Assembly (NCBI GenBank): GCA_963840665.1
Contig: CAWIZO010000008.1
Location: forward strand, 682,001-746,000
DNA length: 64,000 nucleotides
Direction of reading: 5' to 3'
DNA from: DATFTE01 sp963840665
GTDB lineage: Bacteria > Acidobacteriota > Terriglobia > Terriglobales > Acidobacteriaceae
Made by a program: the position numbers and the translations under genes. Shown piece after piece: positions 1 to 9,336 of the stretch; positions within the stretch are counted from its first letter, which is position 1; the number at the start of each line of letters is the position of its first letter. The notes beneath the pieces were generated by a model. It searched no databases. It had not been told where the DNA came from and was given only the letters and a program-made list of their open reading frames with translations.

Positions 1-48
1 CTCTTCGACAAACCTCTCGCGGCGGAGGCTTCGATCGCGATCTGCTGA
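1..48 (+). CDS. Possible 3' tail of an upstream gene
   Basis: Frame 1 is open from the left edge and stops at TGA 46-48, giving 15 residues ending in ASIAIC. It could be the end of a gene cut by the window, but nothing identifies it. Bases 49-128 hold no gene that I can see. Confidence 0.25.
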   Translation, partial: LFDKPLAAEASIAIC

Positions 49-128
49 GCCGCCGTTTCGCGGGATGCTTCGACAGAATCCTGAAGCGGCAATAGCGGGG
101 GCGCGACGGTCGCGATATATTGAGTCGA

Positions 129-1600
129 ATGCCAAAGACTGCGAAACCTCAATCCTCTCCCCGAATTGCCATTGCCATCATGGCCGCCGGCAAAGGTACG
201 CGGCTGAAATCGAAATATCCGAAAGTTCTGCATGAAGTAGGGGGCAGGCCGCTGCTGGCGCATGTAATCGCTGCCGCGACTCAGATCGTCCCGGCCAAAG
301 ATGTCTACGCCATCATCGGCCACGAAGCCGATCGCGTACGCGAAGCCGTGGCGAGCACTGGAATTCGGTTCGTTCTGCAAAAAGAACAGCGCGGCACCGG
401 GCATGCGCTCATGGTGGCCCGCGAAGCGCTCGCTCCCTACGATATCGTTCTGGTGCTATCCGGAGACGCGCCTCTGATTACGGTCGAGACGATCGCAAAG
501 CTTCGCGATTTTCATCTCGCAAAGAATGCGGCGATGACACTGCTGACCGCGCAACTGGAAAATCCCACCGGGTACGGACGGGTGATTCGCAAGAGCGCGA
601 AGAGCGACGACGTCAAAGGCCATCGTTGAGCAGAAGGCGCTGTCGGCCGCGCAGAACAAGATTTGCGAGATCAACGCCGGGTTCTACGCCTTCTCGGTAG
701 CTCCGCTCTATCGGCAACATCGACAAACTCAGCACCGCCAATCCTCATGCTGAGTTCTATCTGACCGACATGGCTGCGATTTTGGGAAAGGCGAAGCAGC
801 GGGTAGTGGCGGTCGGTGCGCAAGATCCCTACGAAGTCCTGGGAGGGAACACTCGCGCCGAATTGATGGAGATCGATCAGCGCCTGCGCACGCTGAAGAA
901 TCAGCAACTGATGACAGACGGCGTGAGCATCTATCTATCCCCAGACCTGCGTGATCGACACTGAAGTCGAGATCGGCGCGGACACGGTGATCGAGCCCTT
1001 CGTCCAGATTCTCGGTAAAACGCGGATTGGCAGCGGATTGCAGAATCCGCTCCTACAGCGTCATCAAGAACTCCGAGATCGGTGACGGCGTCACCGTGCG
1101 TCCGGGAAGCATCATGGAAGACGCGCGGTCGCGCGCGGGCGCGATTCTTGGGCCCTACTCACACCTGCGTCCCGGCAGCGACATCGGCGAGGGCGCGCAC
1201 GTGGGCAATTTTGTTGAGACCAAAAAGATCAAGCTGGGCAAGGGATCGAAAGCCAACCATCTCACTTACCTCGGAGATGCCGAGATAGGCGCAGGCGTGA
1301 ACATCGGAGCGGGCACCATCACCTGCAACTACGATGGCGTGAACAAAAACACAACCATCATTGAAGACGGCGTCTTCATCGGCAGCGATTCCACGTTGGT
1401 CGCGCTCCGGTGAAGGTGAAGCGCGGGGCTTATGTGGGAGCGGCGTCGTGCATCACTGAAGACGTGCCGGAAGACTCGTTGGCGATCGCGCGGGGACGGC
1501 AGGTTGTGAAAGAAGGCTGGGTGAAGGAAGAGAAGCGCGAAAGTAAAAGGGGCGGCTTCGTGGGGAGACGCGGGCAAGAGTGCCCGCGCCACACCAAGCA
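129..1600 (+). pseudogene. glmU: Bifunctional GlmU, interrupted by several frameshifts
   Basis: GlmU acetylates glucosamine-1-phosphate and couples it to UTP to make UDP-GlcNAc for peptidoglycan and LPS. The N-terminal pyrophosphorylase signature (MAAGKGTRLKSKYPKVL) sits at 180-230. The left-handed beta-helix acetyltransferase half is spread over two other frames: 770-964 and 1027-1410 (HLTYLGDAEIGAGVNIGAGT and NYDGVNKNTT). The C-terminal segment KRGAYVGAASCITEDVPEDS follows from about 1410 in a further frame. Joined, the pieces give a nearly complete protein of normal length (about 455-480 aa). At least four indels are needed, at about 620-700, 710-770, 950-1030 and 1405. All domains survive with good codon structure between breaks, so sequencing or assembly indels are as likely as true inactivation. 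ATG 129 is preferred over TTG 120. The 3' end is approximate because a REP-like palindrome begins at 1566. Confidence 0.85.
1566..1595 (+). repeat. REP-like palindrome, family A copy 1
   Basis: A roughly 30-nt GC-rich element with complementary arms CGCGGGCA and TGCCCGCG followed by CCACAC. Near-identical copies lie at 21183-21211 and 36571-36600, with an inverted copy at 36466-36492. All are at gene ends or in spacers. Confidence 0.7.
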
Positions 1601-1601
1601 T

Positions 1602-2542
1602 TTACTTCGAGACTGCCGCGAACAACTCCGAGTGCATCAGCGACTGGAATTTCTTGTCATCGGTTTTGAAATGCATTTGCAAGTTGGAGCTGTCGGAGTC
1701 GACCGTAACGCTGTCGAGGGCGATCTTTTCGGTAGGCGTCGCGCTTATCTTCTTGAAGAGCACTCCCGCTTTCACCAGCGTCGATAATGTCGTCGCGGTG
1801 ACTGAATCGGCCGTCAGCACATCGAGATCGAAGTTCACGCCGATGTTGAAATTCATCTGATAGCGCGATCCCAGTAGTCGCTTCTTCACCGTCTCATAGT
1901 CTCCCAGTCTCGAAGCCTCGCCCAGCGCCGAACGCATCATGTTCTGGGTTCCCTGCTGGTCGAGGACGCTCCACACCGTGCCGCGAATCAACCGCGCCCA
2001 TCATGTCGGCAATGGTGTTGTTGCTGTCGAGAGTCGAGCGTATAGCCGTCGCGGGCATCGAGCGCTCCCTGCACCGCCGGTACGATTCCCCGAAGAGCAA
2101 ACGTATTCTCATCGAGGAAAACCATGTCCATGCCGCCAGACATGGGCCATACGTCGGTGTTGCGGATCTTGGCGGGCTTGATTTTGTGCAGGGCCATGCG
2201 CTTGAGGAAAGCCTTCATGGGAAAGTCTCCCTGCGCGACGCCGACCATCCTTACCGTCTGCTTCGCATTGCGGTAGGACGCCACAGTAAGCTGCTCGACG
2301 TTTTTCTCAGGATCCATTCCGGCGCTTTCAGAGCCTCCTCAAACTGCTTCAGATTGTCAGGCTCGACCTGATTCTTCAGCTGCCATCGCGGTGTCGGAAT
2401 TCTTGAGCGCCCGATAATCCACGGAAATAATCTGCTGAATGTCGGAGGGAATCACGCCGCGCGCCTGCGTACCCATGGGCATCGCCCACACGCTGACAGC
2501 GAGAAATAAAAAGACGCCCAAACACAGTAGGGATTTCTTCAT
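1602..2542 (-). pseudogene. Secreted protein of unknown function, frameshifted
   Basis: A minus-strand gene starting at ATG 2542 with a clear signal peptide (MKKSLLCLGVFLFLAVSVWA). The mature part opens IPSDIQQIISVDYRALKNSDTAM. It continues in a second frame over 2317-1988 (VEQLTVASYRNAKQTVRMVG) and a third over 1991-1602, ending FAAVSK. At least two indels are needed, near 2320-2370 and 1990-2030. The joined product would be about 310 residues. I do not recognise the family; the wording (dependence on Ala/Val-rich strands and paired lysines, no cysteines) suggests a periplasmic or envelope protein. Like its neighbours up to 4.8 kb it is broken while remaining readable. Confidence 0.55.
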
Positions 2543-2761
2543 AAGACTGCCTCTGAGAAACATGGTGAGTTAGATGCTGTTCGGTCGCCGCCCGTAACCT
2601 GCATCCGATGTTCAATTGTATGCCAAGCTGCGGGACAGAGGGCTAAACGAAAGTGCAATGCGGTGTAATCAGAACGGTTCCTGGCCGGCGGTCTTGCGCT
2701 GACAATCCCGAGTCCTATGTCGCGGCACTCATTTCTTACGATGTATCTTGTGCCCGATAGG

Positions 2762-2831
2762 CGAAGGATCTGGCGTGGGGCGTCGATGCTGCGCGCCAGA
2801 TCTCTCGTCTCTACGTTTCGTGGGTCACGTC
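2762..2831. repeat. Dispersed hairpin, family B copy 1
   Basis: Contains GATCTGGCG and, after a short loop, GCGCGCCAGATC, followed by a degenerate form of the CTCGCTTCG-GGATGACGTC tail seen at 6915, 15778 and 16204. It lies in the 2543-2880 spacer, in which I see no gene. Confidence 0.6.
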
Positions 2832-2880
2832 GACATGCGGGAAATTTCGAACTGCCCAAAGTGAGTCTTTAAAGCGTTAG

Positions 2881-3284
2881 TCAGTGGACGGCTTTCAGCA
2901 TTCCGCCCTGCTCCAGCGGCGGGCCGGACGCATTCTCGATGTGGATATCCGCCTGGGTTTGCCCCAGACGCAGCCGTTGCTAACGAAATCGTGCTATCGG
3001 CAGGGATGTTGAACTGGTACGCCGAGTCCAGCACCATCTCGGCTTCCACGGCGCAATCACGATCCCCGGGATGCGTGCTCATGCGGCTGACATAGCCCAC
3101 TTTCACTCCGGCTACATAAACCCGCGAGCCTTCCTTGAGTTGTCCGGGGTCGGCAAAGCAGGCGCGAACCGCGAGACGCTGGGCCGTGATGTCTCCAGAC
3201 CAGTTCGGTCGAGAAGATCAGCAGCACGATGCCGGCGATCACGATCGTGATGATCTTTCCCGGCGAGTCCATCGAAGCTGTCAT
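2881..3284 (-). pseudogene. Single-pass MCE (MlaD-like) protein, frameshifted
   Basis: MCE-domain proteins anchor in the inner membrane and carry lipids across the periplasm as part of Mla-type ABC systems. Here an N-terminal membrane segment (SPGKIITIVIAGIVLLIFS) is followed, after an indel near 3195-3215, by the hallmark MCE stretch GQLKEGSRVYVAGVKVGYV. A second indel near 2960-2985 precedes the tail QTQADIHIENASGPPLEQGG, with TGA at 2883-2881. The joined product is about 135 residues: one MCE domain without the long coiled-coil tail of MlaD/Mce proteins. No permease or ATPase gene lies beside it, since ftcD is immediately upstream, so its transport partner cannot be inferred. Confidence 0.6.
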
Positions 3285-3310
3285 GTTGGTTTCGGGTCTC
3301 CATCAGACTT

Positions 3311-4785
3311 TCAGCGCCGGCGCTTGTTGCCTTGCGCCTGCTCGCGAAAGCCTGGATCGTCGAGCGATTCGACGTTGATCTCGACATTGGAAATCGCGCC
3401 TTCGAGCGCGGCGCGCGCAAGCGCCGTGGCCGTGGTCAGGTCTGAACTTCATATTGGGGTTGGTGATCGGCTTCAGCCGTTCCGCAATAATCGGCCACTT
3501 CTTTCGCGCGCTGGGCCACACTCAGCGGGACGTTGGTGGCCTCCTTTCAGCGCAGCCGCGATGAGTCCGCCAGCGTTGCGTCGGCTCGGCCTTCGCCTGC
3601 TTGTACGCCTTCATGACCGCGTTATAGGACTGGGCGTCGGCATCGATCGCAGACTTTCAGTTCTTCGCGCAGCTGCGAGCCTCGCGATGGCCTCGCTCAA
3701 CTGCGCTTCGTACTGCGATAAGCTTTCTTGCCTCGCGACATCGAGGCCACCATGTGGACCAGACCCGCCAGCCATCGCTCCCGCCGCTGCCGCCGCGCTT
3801 CCGCCACCGGGAGTCGCAGTCGGCGCAGCCAGTTGTTCGATGAAGGGTTCGACGCCGGCGCGCAGTCCGCCGACCGCCATCTTGCCGCTCATCACCGCGT
3901 CCAGGCGGTTTTCCAGAATCAGCGACGAGTCGAAATTCTCGATCTGCAGAAACCATTCCGCCGCCGATTCCAAAGCTTTCTTCGGAATCAATCCGACAAT
4001 CTCGCTGCTTACTGCCTGCACGCCATAACGCGCCGCTTCGCGCTTTCACAAATTCGAATACGCGGTGCACGGGAGTCTGTTCGAAATCGGTCAGGTTCAT
4101 GGACACCTGCGCCTGTCCGCGAACCAGGAAACCCGCGCCCTTCACAAAACGGAATCCGCCGGTCGAAAAGCGCACGGCCTTCGCGATCTTTTTTGCAATG
4201 TCGACATCGGTAGGTGTTCAGGAAGACGTTGTAGGCAACAAGAAATTTCCGAGCCCCAACGACGGTCGCACCCGCCGTGGGATGGACCCGCGCTTCGCCG
4301 AAATCCGGCTTGCGCGCGGGATTGGTCGCGATGTCGGCGCGAATGCCCTCGAACTGTCCACGGCGAATGTTCTCGAGATTCTGCCGCTCCGGAGAAGTGG
4401 CTGCTGCCTCATAGAGGTAAACAGGAATCTGATAGCGCTTCCAGATCTCCTCGCCGACATGCTCGCCATCGCCACGCAATCTTCGATACTCAAACCTTCA
4501 ATGGGGATGAACGGAACCACATCGGCGGCTCCCATGCGCGGGTGCGCTCCCTGATGCTGCGTCAGATCGATCAGTTCCGCGGCCTTCCCGACTCCGCGAA
4601 TGGCCGATTCCTGAATGCGGCTCTCGCTCTCCGACCAGCGTGATGACGCAGCGATTGTGATCGGCATCCATTTCGCGATCGAGCAGGTAGACGCCGGGCA
4701 TCTTCATGGCATCGAGAATGGCGTCAACTTTTGATTTGTCGCGGCCTTCGGAAAAATTAGGGACACATTCGACGAGCGTGGACAT
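3311..4785 (-). pseudogene. ftcD: Glutamate formimidoyltransferase / formimidoyl-THF cyclodeaminase, frameshifted
   Basis: FtcD moves the formimino group of N-formiminoglutamate to tetrahydrofolate (transferase half) and releases ammonia to give methenyl-THF (cyclodeaminase half), late in histidine catabolism. The start shows the family signature VECVPNFSEGRD (4780-4745). Further pieces are HQGAHPRMGAADVVPFIPIE (about 4560-4500), IPVYLYEAAATSPERQNL (about 4430-4375) and ARKPDFGEARVHPTAGATVV. The cyclodeaminase half follows with FIEQLAAPTATPGGGSAAA (about 3855-3800), ending EINVESLDDPGFREQAQGNK and TGA at 3313-3311. Total length is that of a fused bifunctional enzyme (about 490 aa). At least five indels separate the pieces. 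No other histidine-utilisation gene is in the window. Confidence 0.85.
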
Positions 4786-4878
4786 AGGTCAGCAGAATAT
4801 CGGGCGCGAAGAATGGCTGCAACTGAGCTGAAAACCAGAAGAAAGGGGAGGGCGGAAGAGAGCTTAAAAATACGAAGA

Positions 4879-5007
4879 GGGCTCATTAGGTAGCCCCGGA
4901 CCCCCCGGTCAAGGAACAAAGTTTCTCCCCCGGCAGCTAAAGGAGGCAGGACAACGCTGCGCTGCGTCATCCAGTGTGCTGCCCGGGAGAATCACCCTAA
5001 TGAGCCC
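4879..5007. ncRNA. Candidate structured RNA, strand unknown
   Basis: The 325-nt gap between ftcD and the PagL-like gene is closed by a perfect 12-bp inverted repeat: GGGCTCATTAGG at 4879-4890 and CCTAATGAGCCC at 4996-5007. Nested inside are a second stem (TCTCCC 4924-4929 with GGGAGA 4985-4990) and a third (GGCAGC 4932-4937 with GCTGCC 4978-4983). The result is a rod with a large one-sided loop (4891-4923) holding CGGACCCCCC and GTCAAGGAAC. I cannot match it to 6S, SRP, c-di-GMP or other RNAs I know. It may be an sRNA, a leader of ftcD, or a repeat. Confidence 0.45.
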
Positions 5008-5110
5008 ACCACTAGTTGAGATGCGTAACGCCGGACTGAAGTTACAAAATGGGAAGATTTCCGGGGAAAAAAGTGTGGGAATCCGGCAGAACCGGCTGGT
5101 ATCGTGCTGA

Positions 5111-5704
5111 TTAACAAAGGCTTACTTCTTCCCGTGCGCAAAGAACTCGACCAATTCCAAGACGTACTTGCACCGTATTCACTCCGGGATTTGGGGACGA
5201 AAGCCCGGCGTTCGAAATATGTATATAACGAATCTCCGCGCTCCAGTTGTATTTCTCGCCGAGGATGTGGGTTCCCAAAGCCGCGCCCGAAGTGAAATTG
5301 ATCTTCGAGGTGAACGAGGGTACTTCGTTGTTCGTGAACAGGGTTCCGCCGTCGAGTTCAAGGTAAGGGACGAAGTTTCCTCGCGTGGCGAAGTTCCACT
5401 TAAGGTTTACGGGGTTAACTCCAAAGCCATACGAGGTGTTAGCGGGTTGGAAGACCAGGAACACCGGCACGGCATCGACGGCCGCCTCGAATCGTCCCTT
5501 AAGAAAACCCGGGCCATGGGGACGGGTCAGGATCCATCCATAGCGCAGGCCGAGATTCCAGACGCCGGTATTCGAAGTGCCCCCGCTGACCGAGTGCCCG
5601 CCGCCGCTCCAGACTTGGATTTCGTGGCCTCCGTCTTCCGGACGGGCTTGAGCGGATGCCAGCAACGGCGCGAATAGCAGCAGGAGAAGAAGAATCTGTT
5701 TCAT
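5111..5704 (-). CDS. PagL-like acyloxyacyl hydrolase (lipid A 3-O-deacylase family)
   Basis: Outer-membrane beta-barrel enzyme predicted to remove the 3-O acyl chain from lipid A. ATG 5704 is chosen because it gives a proper signal peptide (KQILLLLLLFAPLLASAQA); the upstream in-frame ATG at 5761 would put 19 charged/aromatic residues in front. The diagnostic region is near the C terminus: RYIHISNAGLSSPNPGVN, matching the PagL H-x-S catalytic pair and the following N-P-G segment. Length (197 aa) fits the acidobacterial members, slightly longer than Pseudomonas PagL. It lies just downstream of the SDR gene in the same direction. Specificity for lipid A rather than another acyl lipid is inferred from the family. 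Confidence 0.75.
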   Translation of the reverse strand: MKQILLLLLLFAPLLASAQARPEDGGHEIQVWSGGGHSVSGGTSNTGVWNLGLRYGWILTRPHGPGFLKGRFEAAVDAVPVFLVFQPANTSYGFGVNPVNLKWNFATRGNFVPYLELDGGTLFTNNEVPSFTSKINFTSGAALGTHILGEKYNWSAEIRYIHISNAGLSSPNPGVNTVQVRLGIGRVLCAREEVSLC

Positions 5705-5757
5705 GAGAGATGCAAACAGCGCACGATACAGGAAACGGTTAGGCGGTGACAAATCGT

Positions 5758-6531
5758 TCACAGCCCTAGTCCACCGTCGACGGCGAGAATCTGTCCGGTC
5801 ACAAAATGGGGAGCGGTGGCGAAGAACAGCACAGCCGCGGCGATTTCTTCCCCTGTGCCGTTGCGTCTCATCGGGGTCTCCTTAGCCATCTTTCGCATGA
5901 ACGCCGCTGCCGCCTTCTCGCCCAAATCGATCATCCCGGGAGCCACGGCATTCACAGCGATTTCGGGTGCCAGGGCTTTGGCCATCACCTTGGTCAACAT
6001 ATGTACGGCGGCTTTCGAGGAACAGTAATGCGCATGCGTGGGCCAGGGACGAAGGCCTCCCAGCGATCCCATGTTGATGATCTTTCCCTTCCGCTCACGC
6101 AGCCACTTCAAAGCCGATTGCGAAACCAGGAATGGGCCGCGCGTGTTGGAGGCAAAGATGGCGTCCCATTGCTTGACGGTAAGCTTGTCGAACTCAGCGG
6201 TCTCGTAGTTCGCGGCGTTGTTTACCAGGATGTCAATCCCACCCAGTTCCCTGGCGGCGTCCTTCACCGCTGCTTTAACCGACTTCGGATCGGTCACATC
6301 GCATCGCAGGGCCACGGCCCGCACGCCATAACCGCCGACATCGATGACGGTATGTTGCGCCTCGCGGGCGGAGTTCCGGAAGGTGATGGCAACGTCGGCT
6401 CCGGCCTTCGCCAGCGCGAGAGCCGAGGCGCGGCCCAGGCGCTTGGCGGCTCCCGTGATCAAGACTGCTTTGCCGCTTAGTGGACGTCGTTCATGTCGCA
6501 CCGATTGTACCGCCTCGCTGTCACCCATCAT
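5758..6531 (-). CDS. SDR-family oxidoreductase, pteridine-reductase-like
   Basis: Classical short-chain dehydrogenase of 257 aa. The nucleotide-binding loop is TGAAKRLGR (residues 26-34), the form typical of pteridine reductase / FolM-like SDRs, and the NNAA motif is at 104-107. The catalytic Ser156, Tyr169 and Lys173 (YCSSK) are all present. It probably reduces a carbonyl or pteridine with NADPH; the substrate cannot be read from sequence. Two consecutive Met codons open the frame. The PagL-like gene begins 54 nt downstream on the same strand, and the glutaredoxin-like gene is divergent. Confidence 0.85.
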   Translation of the reverse strand: MMGDSEAVQSVRHERRPLSGKAVLITGAAKRLGRASALALAKAGADVAITFRNSAREAQHTVIDVGGYGVRAVALRCDVTDPKSVKAAVKDAARELGGIDILVNNAANYETAEFDKLTVKQWDAIFASNTRGPFLVSQSALKWLRERKGKIINMGSLGGLRPWPTHAHYCSSKAAVHMLTKVMAKALAPEIAVNAVAPGMIDLGEKAAAAFMRKMAKETPMRRNGTGEEIAAAVLFFATAPHFVTGQILAVDGGLGL

Positions 6532-6594
6532 GACCGACCGTTCGCTCGGTCAAAATTGATGGAAAGCGCCCAATATTATTGCTAAACTCCCTCA

Positions 6595-6840
6595 ATGCTC
6601 GCTCCTCGAGAGGTCGTGGTTTACTCACGAAAAGGCTGCCACCTTTGCGAGATTGTGAAAGAAACTCTGGTAAAGCTCGAGCGCCGCGGCGGATTCAAAT
6701 GGCAGGAAGTGGACGTCGATAGCGACGAATCTCTACGCCGCCAGTTCACTGACGAAGTTCCCGTCGTGTTCATCGACGGCCGTAAAGCTTTCAAGTATCG
6801 CATGGACGAGCGCGAGTTTCTCCGCAAGTTGGCCTGCTAA
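6595..6840 (+). CDS. Glutaredoxin-like thiol protein
   Basis: An 81-residue thioredoxin-fold protein of the glutaredoxin-like (DUF836 type) group. It opens with a beta-strand and the redox motif CHLC at 15-18 (YSRKGCHLCEIVKETL), then VDVDSD and the conserved cis-proline region DEVPVVFIDG. It likely acts as a small cytoplasmic disulfide reductant. Divergent from the SDR gene (64-nt gap) and followed directly by a heptamer repeat array. Confidence 0.8.
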   Translation: MLAPREVVVYSRKGCHLCEIVKETLVKLERRGGFKWQEVDVDSDESLRRQFTDEVPVVFIDGRKAFKYRMDEREFLRKLAC

Positions 6841-6845
6841 GTCCG

Positions 6846-6894
6846 CATTCAGCACTCAGCACTCAGCATTTAGCACTCAGCATTCAGCATTCAG
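6846..6894. repeat. Seven-copy heptamer array (CATTCAG type)
   Basis: Seven head-to-tail 7-nt units starting six bases after the glutaredoxin-like stop: CATTCAG, CACTCAG (twice), CATTTAG, CACTCAG, CATTCAG (twice). Only the third to fifth bases vary, always C/T transitions. A related period-7 array of another word lies at 14591-14618. Confidence 0.8.
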
Positions 6895-6914
6895 CCAATC
6901 GAGGTTGCATTTGA

Positions 6915-6951
6915 TGCGCGCCAGATCCCTCGCTGCGCTCGGGATGACGTC
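6915..6951. repeat. Dispersed element, family B copy 2 (half copy)
   Basis: GCGCGCCAGATCCCTCGC followed by TGCGCTCGGGATGACGTCA. It is the right half of the hairpin present in full at 15778-15838 and 16204-16271. Confidence 0.6.
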
Positions 6952-7070
6952 AGGTTTTGTGAAACTGGCCCTTTCAAAGCCGCGGGCGGATTTTCAAACG
7001 ACCCAGCGACCAATGACCATCGACTCGCAACCAACGACTGACTTCGCGGTATCATGATTCCGACTTCCCT

Positions 7071-7980
7071 ATGGATTTCGATCAGCTCGAGACCTTTCTC
7101 GAAGTCGCGCGATTGTGCTCGTTCTCCCGTGCCGCGGAGAAACGCTTCCGCACGCAGCCTGCTATTTCATCGCAAATCCGAGCGCTCGAAGAAGAAGTAG
7201 GAGCGAAATTGCTGGATCGCTCCGGCGGCAAAGTTTCGCTCACCGCTCCCGGCAAACTGTTTCTGAAATACGCTGAAGAGACCATCGAATCGCGGAAGGC
7301 CGTTCTCACGGCGGTCGCCGAAACCGAGCGAATTCCCCGCGGCGAAATCATCGTCGGCGCGAACGAAGGCACGTGCCTGCACATTCTTCCCGAAGTTTTT
7401 GCGCAGTTCAAAAGGCAGTATCCGGATGTTGCGGTTAACATCAAACGTTCCGATTACGCCAAGATTCTGGAATCGGTGATCGACAACTCGGTCGACTTCG
7501 GAGTGGTTTCTCTCCCCGTCAGCGACAACCGGCTTACCGTGGTGCTGATTCATCGCGACGAACTGGTGATCATCGCGCCGCCGCGGCATCCGCTGGCGAA
7601 ACTGAAATCGCGCTTCGGTGGCTGAGTCGGCGAAATTTCCGCTGGTCGTACCCAAAGCTGGACACACGCGCGACGCGCTCGAGAATCTGTTTCACGAGCA
7701 TAAACTCAAACCCCGCTATGCGATGGAACTGGATTCAAGCGAATTGCTGAAACGGTTTGTGGCCGCCGATGTAGGGGTCGGGTTCATCGCACGGTCCAAC
7801 GTTTCGGAGGATGTTCGCGCCGGTGTGTTGTCAGCCATTCCCCTCGCCGATGCGCAGATTCGCCGCGATCTGGCGCTCGTCTTCCGCAAAGACAAAGCCC
7901 TTAGCCGGGCGGCGCTGGCGTTCATCGACACCACGGTGAAGATCAAGACGGTAGACCCAGTGGTCGCAAGCAAACCCTGA
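7071..7980 (+). pseudogene. LysR-family regulator, one frameshift
   Basis: The N-terminal winged-helix domain is typical (MDFDQLETFLEVARLCSFSR, then QPAISSQIRALEEEVGAKLL). The co-inducer domain starts at about residue 90 (GEIIVGANEGTCLHILPEVF). At about 7606-7620 the frame shifts: the first part ends LKSRFGG-stop, and the rest (AESAKFPLVVPKAGHTRDAL) resumes in the overlapping frame to TGA 7978-7980. Removing one base in the run tcgcgcttcgg restores a normal LTTR of about 302 aa. A single indel in a fully conserved gene points to a read error. No diverging target gene is evident; the POTRA gene lies 26 nt downstream. Confidence 0.85.
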
Positions 7981-8006
7981 AGCTCTCTGGTTTACAATCC
8001 TTGGTT

Positions 8007-9314
8007 GTGAACCGTTGGCTGGTCTTTCTCTTCTTCCTTCTCCCCGCGATCCTCAGTTCCGCTCAGACTCGCAAGCTTTCTCCCAAGGACCTTCCTCCGT
8101 CCGCCTTCAAATTGATTTCGGTCAAGATCGCGGGTCGCGACCGCTACACGCCGGAGGAAATTACCGAGGCCGCTCGTTTGAAGATCGGGGAGACTTTCAC
8201 GAACGATGACTTCAAGGCGGCGACCGAGCGACTTGGCGCCAGCGGAGCCTTCAGCGATGTCGCCTATACCTACCAGTATGCGAGCGAAGGCACGAGATTA
8301 ACCTTTCAGCTCACCGAGTCTGACAAGCTGGTCCCGGTGCGCTTTGACAATATTGTTTGGTATTCGGATGACGAACTGCTGGCCCAGCTTCACGAACGCG
8401 TGCCGCTGTTTCACGGGCGCCTCCCAGTCAGCGGCTATTTGGCCGACCGCGCTTCCGATGCGCTGCAGGCGCTGATGGTGGAGCGCGGCGTTTCGGGTAA
8501 GGTCGACTACCTGCGCGCAGGACCTGAGAACGGCCCGATCGAAGCTATCGTGTACAGCATCAAAGGGCCTGACATTCGGGTTCGCAAGACTGATTTCAGC
8601 GGGGCATCCCCAGCGGAATTCGAGGCTCTACAAACCGCCGCAGCCCGCCTGGAGGGTGCCGATTACTCGCGTTCCCTGCTTCGCGCGCAGGAAGATAAAG
8701 TATTTCTGCCCATCTATCTCGCACGTGGATACCTGAAGAGCAGCTTCGGCGATCCCCAGGCGAAAGTTGTCGGAGGAACTTCGAATCCAACTCTGGTCGA
8801 TGTCACTTTCCCTCTCGTTCCCGGCACGCAATACAAAGTGAGTGCGGTTCAGGTCGCTGGCGCACAAGCCTTCTCTCAAGATCGCTTGCGCTCTTTGATC
8901 CACCTCAAGCCGGGCGAACCCGCCGATGCCGTGCAGTTGCAAGATGACTTCCTTGCCATCAAAAAACTCTATGGGACGAAGGGATACATGGCCGCGGAAC
9001 TACAGCCCACACCTCAGTTCGACGAGGCGCAATCGACAGTGAACTACTTGATCGAGGTGCGCGAGGGCGACGTCTTCAAGATGGGAGAACTCACTATCGA
9101 AGGTCTCGACAAACAGACCACCGCGCGCTTAGAGGATGACTGGAAGCTGCGCGGAGGCGATCCCTACGACTCCAGCTATCCGCACCGTTTCCTTACCGAG
9201 AACACTGTCGAACTGAAGGGGATGGGAGGGTGGAACGAGACCATCCACGAAACCCTCGACGACAAAGACAAAATCGTTGACGTAAGCATTCGTTACGACC
9301 CCAAAGCGCGGTGA
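8007..9314 (+). CDS. POTRA-domain secreted protein lacking a beta-barrel
   Basis: A 435-437 aa exported protein. The start is GTG 8007 (or in-frame TTG 8001), followed by a signal peptide (WLVFLFFLLPAILSSAQ). The body looks like successive POTRA repeats of the BamA/TamA type: YTPEEITEAARLKIGETFT near residue 50, a repeat near 270-330 (AFSQDRLRSLIHLKPGEPAD, DFLAIKKLYGTKGYMAAEL) and one near 350-380 (FKMGELTIEGLDKQT). The protein ends shortly after the last POTRA, so the C-terminal 16-strand barrel of BamA or TamA is absent. It may be a periplasmic adaptor for outer-membrane assembly or protein secretion; that role is inference. Confidence 0.65.
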   Translation: MNRWLVFLFFLLPAILSSAQTRKLSPKDLPPSAFKLISVKIAGRDRYTPEEITEAARLKIGETFTNDDFKAATERLGASGAFSDVAYTYQYASEGTRLTFQLTESDKLVPVRFDNIVWYSDDELLAQLHERVPLFHGRLPVSGYLADRASDALQALMVERGVSGKVDYLRAGPENGPIEAIVYSIKGPDIRVRKTDFSGASPAEFEALQTAAARLEGADYSRSLLRAQEDKVFLPIYLARGYLKSSFGDPQAKVVGGTSNPTLVDVTFPLVPGTQYKVSAVQVAGAQAFSQDRLRSLIHLKPGEPADAVQLQDDFLAIKKLYGTKGYMAAELQPTPQFDEAQSTVNYLIEVREGDVFKMGELTIEGLDKQTTARLEDDWKLRGGDPYDSSYPHRFLTENTVELKGMGGWNETIHETLDDKDKIVDVSIRYDPKAR

Positions 9315-9336
9315 AAGAGCGAGTTCTTTTCCCTCA

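Noticed and set aside
4879..5007. 6S RNA, SRP RNA or a c-di-GMP riboswitch
   Set aside because: None of their conserved primary motifs (the SRP GGAAG/AGCAGCC loop, the c-di-GMP-I core, the 6S bubble hairpin) is present; kept only as an unassigned structure.
6846..6894. Possible CRISPR array because of regular repeats
   Set aside because: Seven-nt units abut without spacers and no cas gene is in the window.
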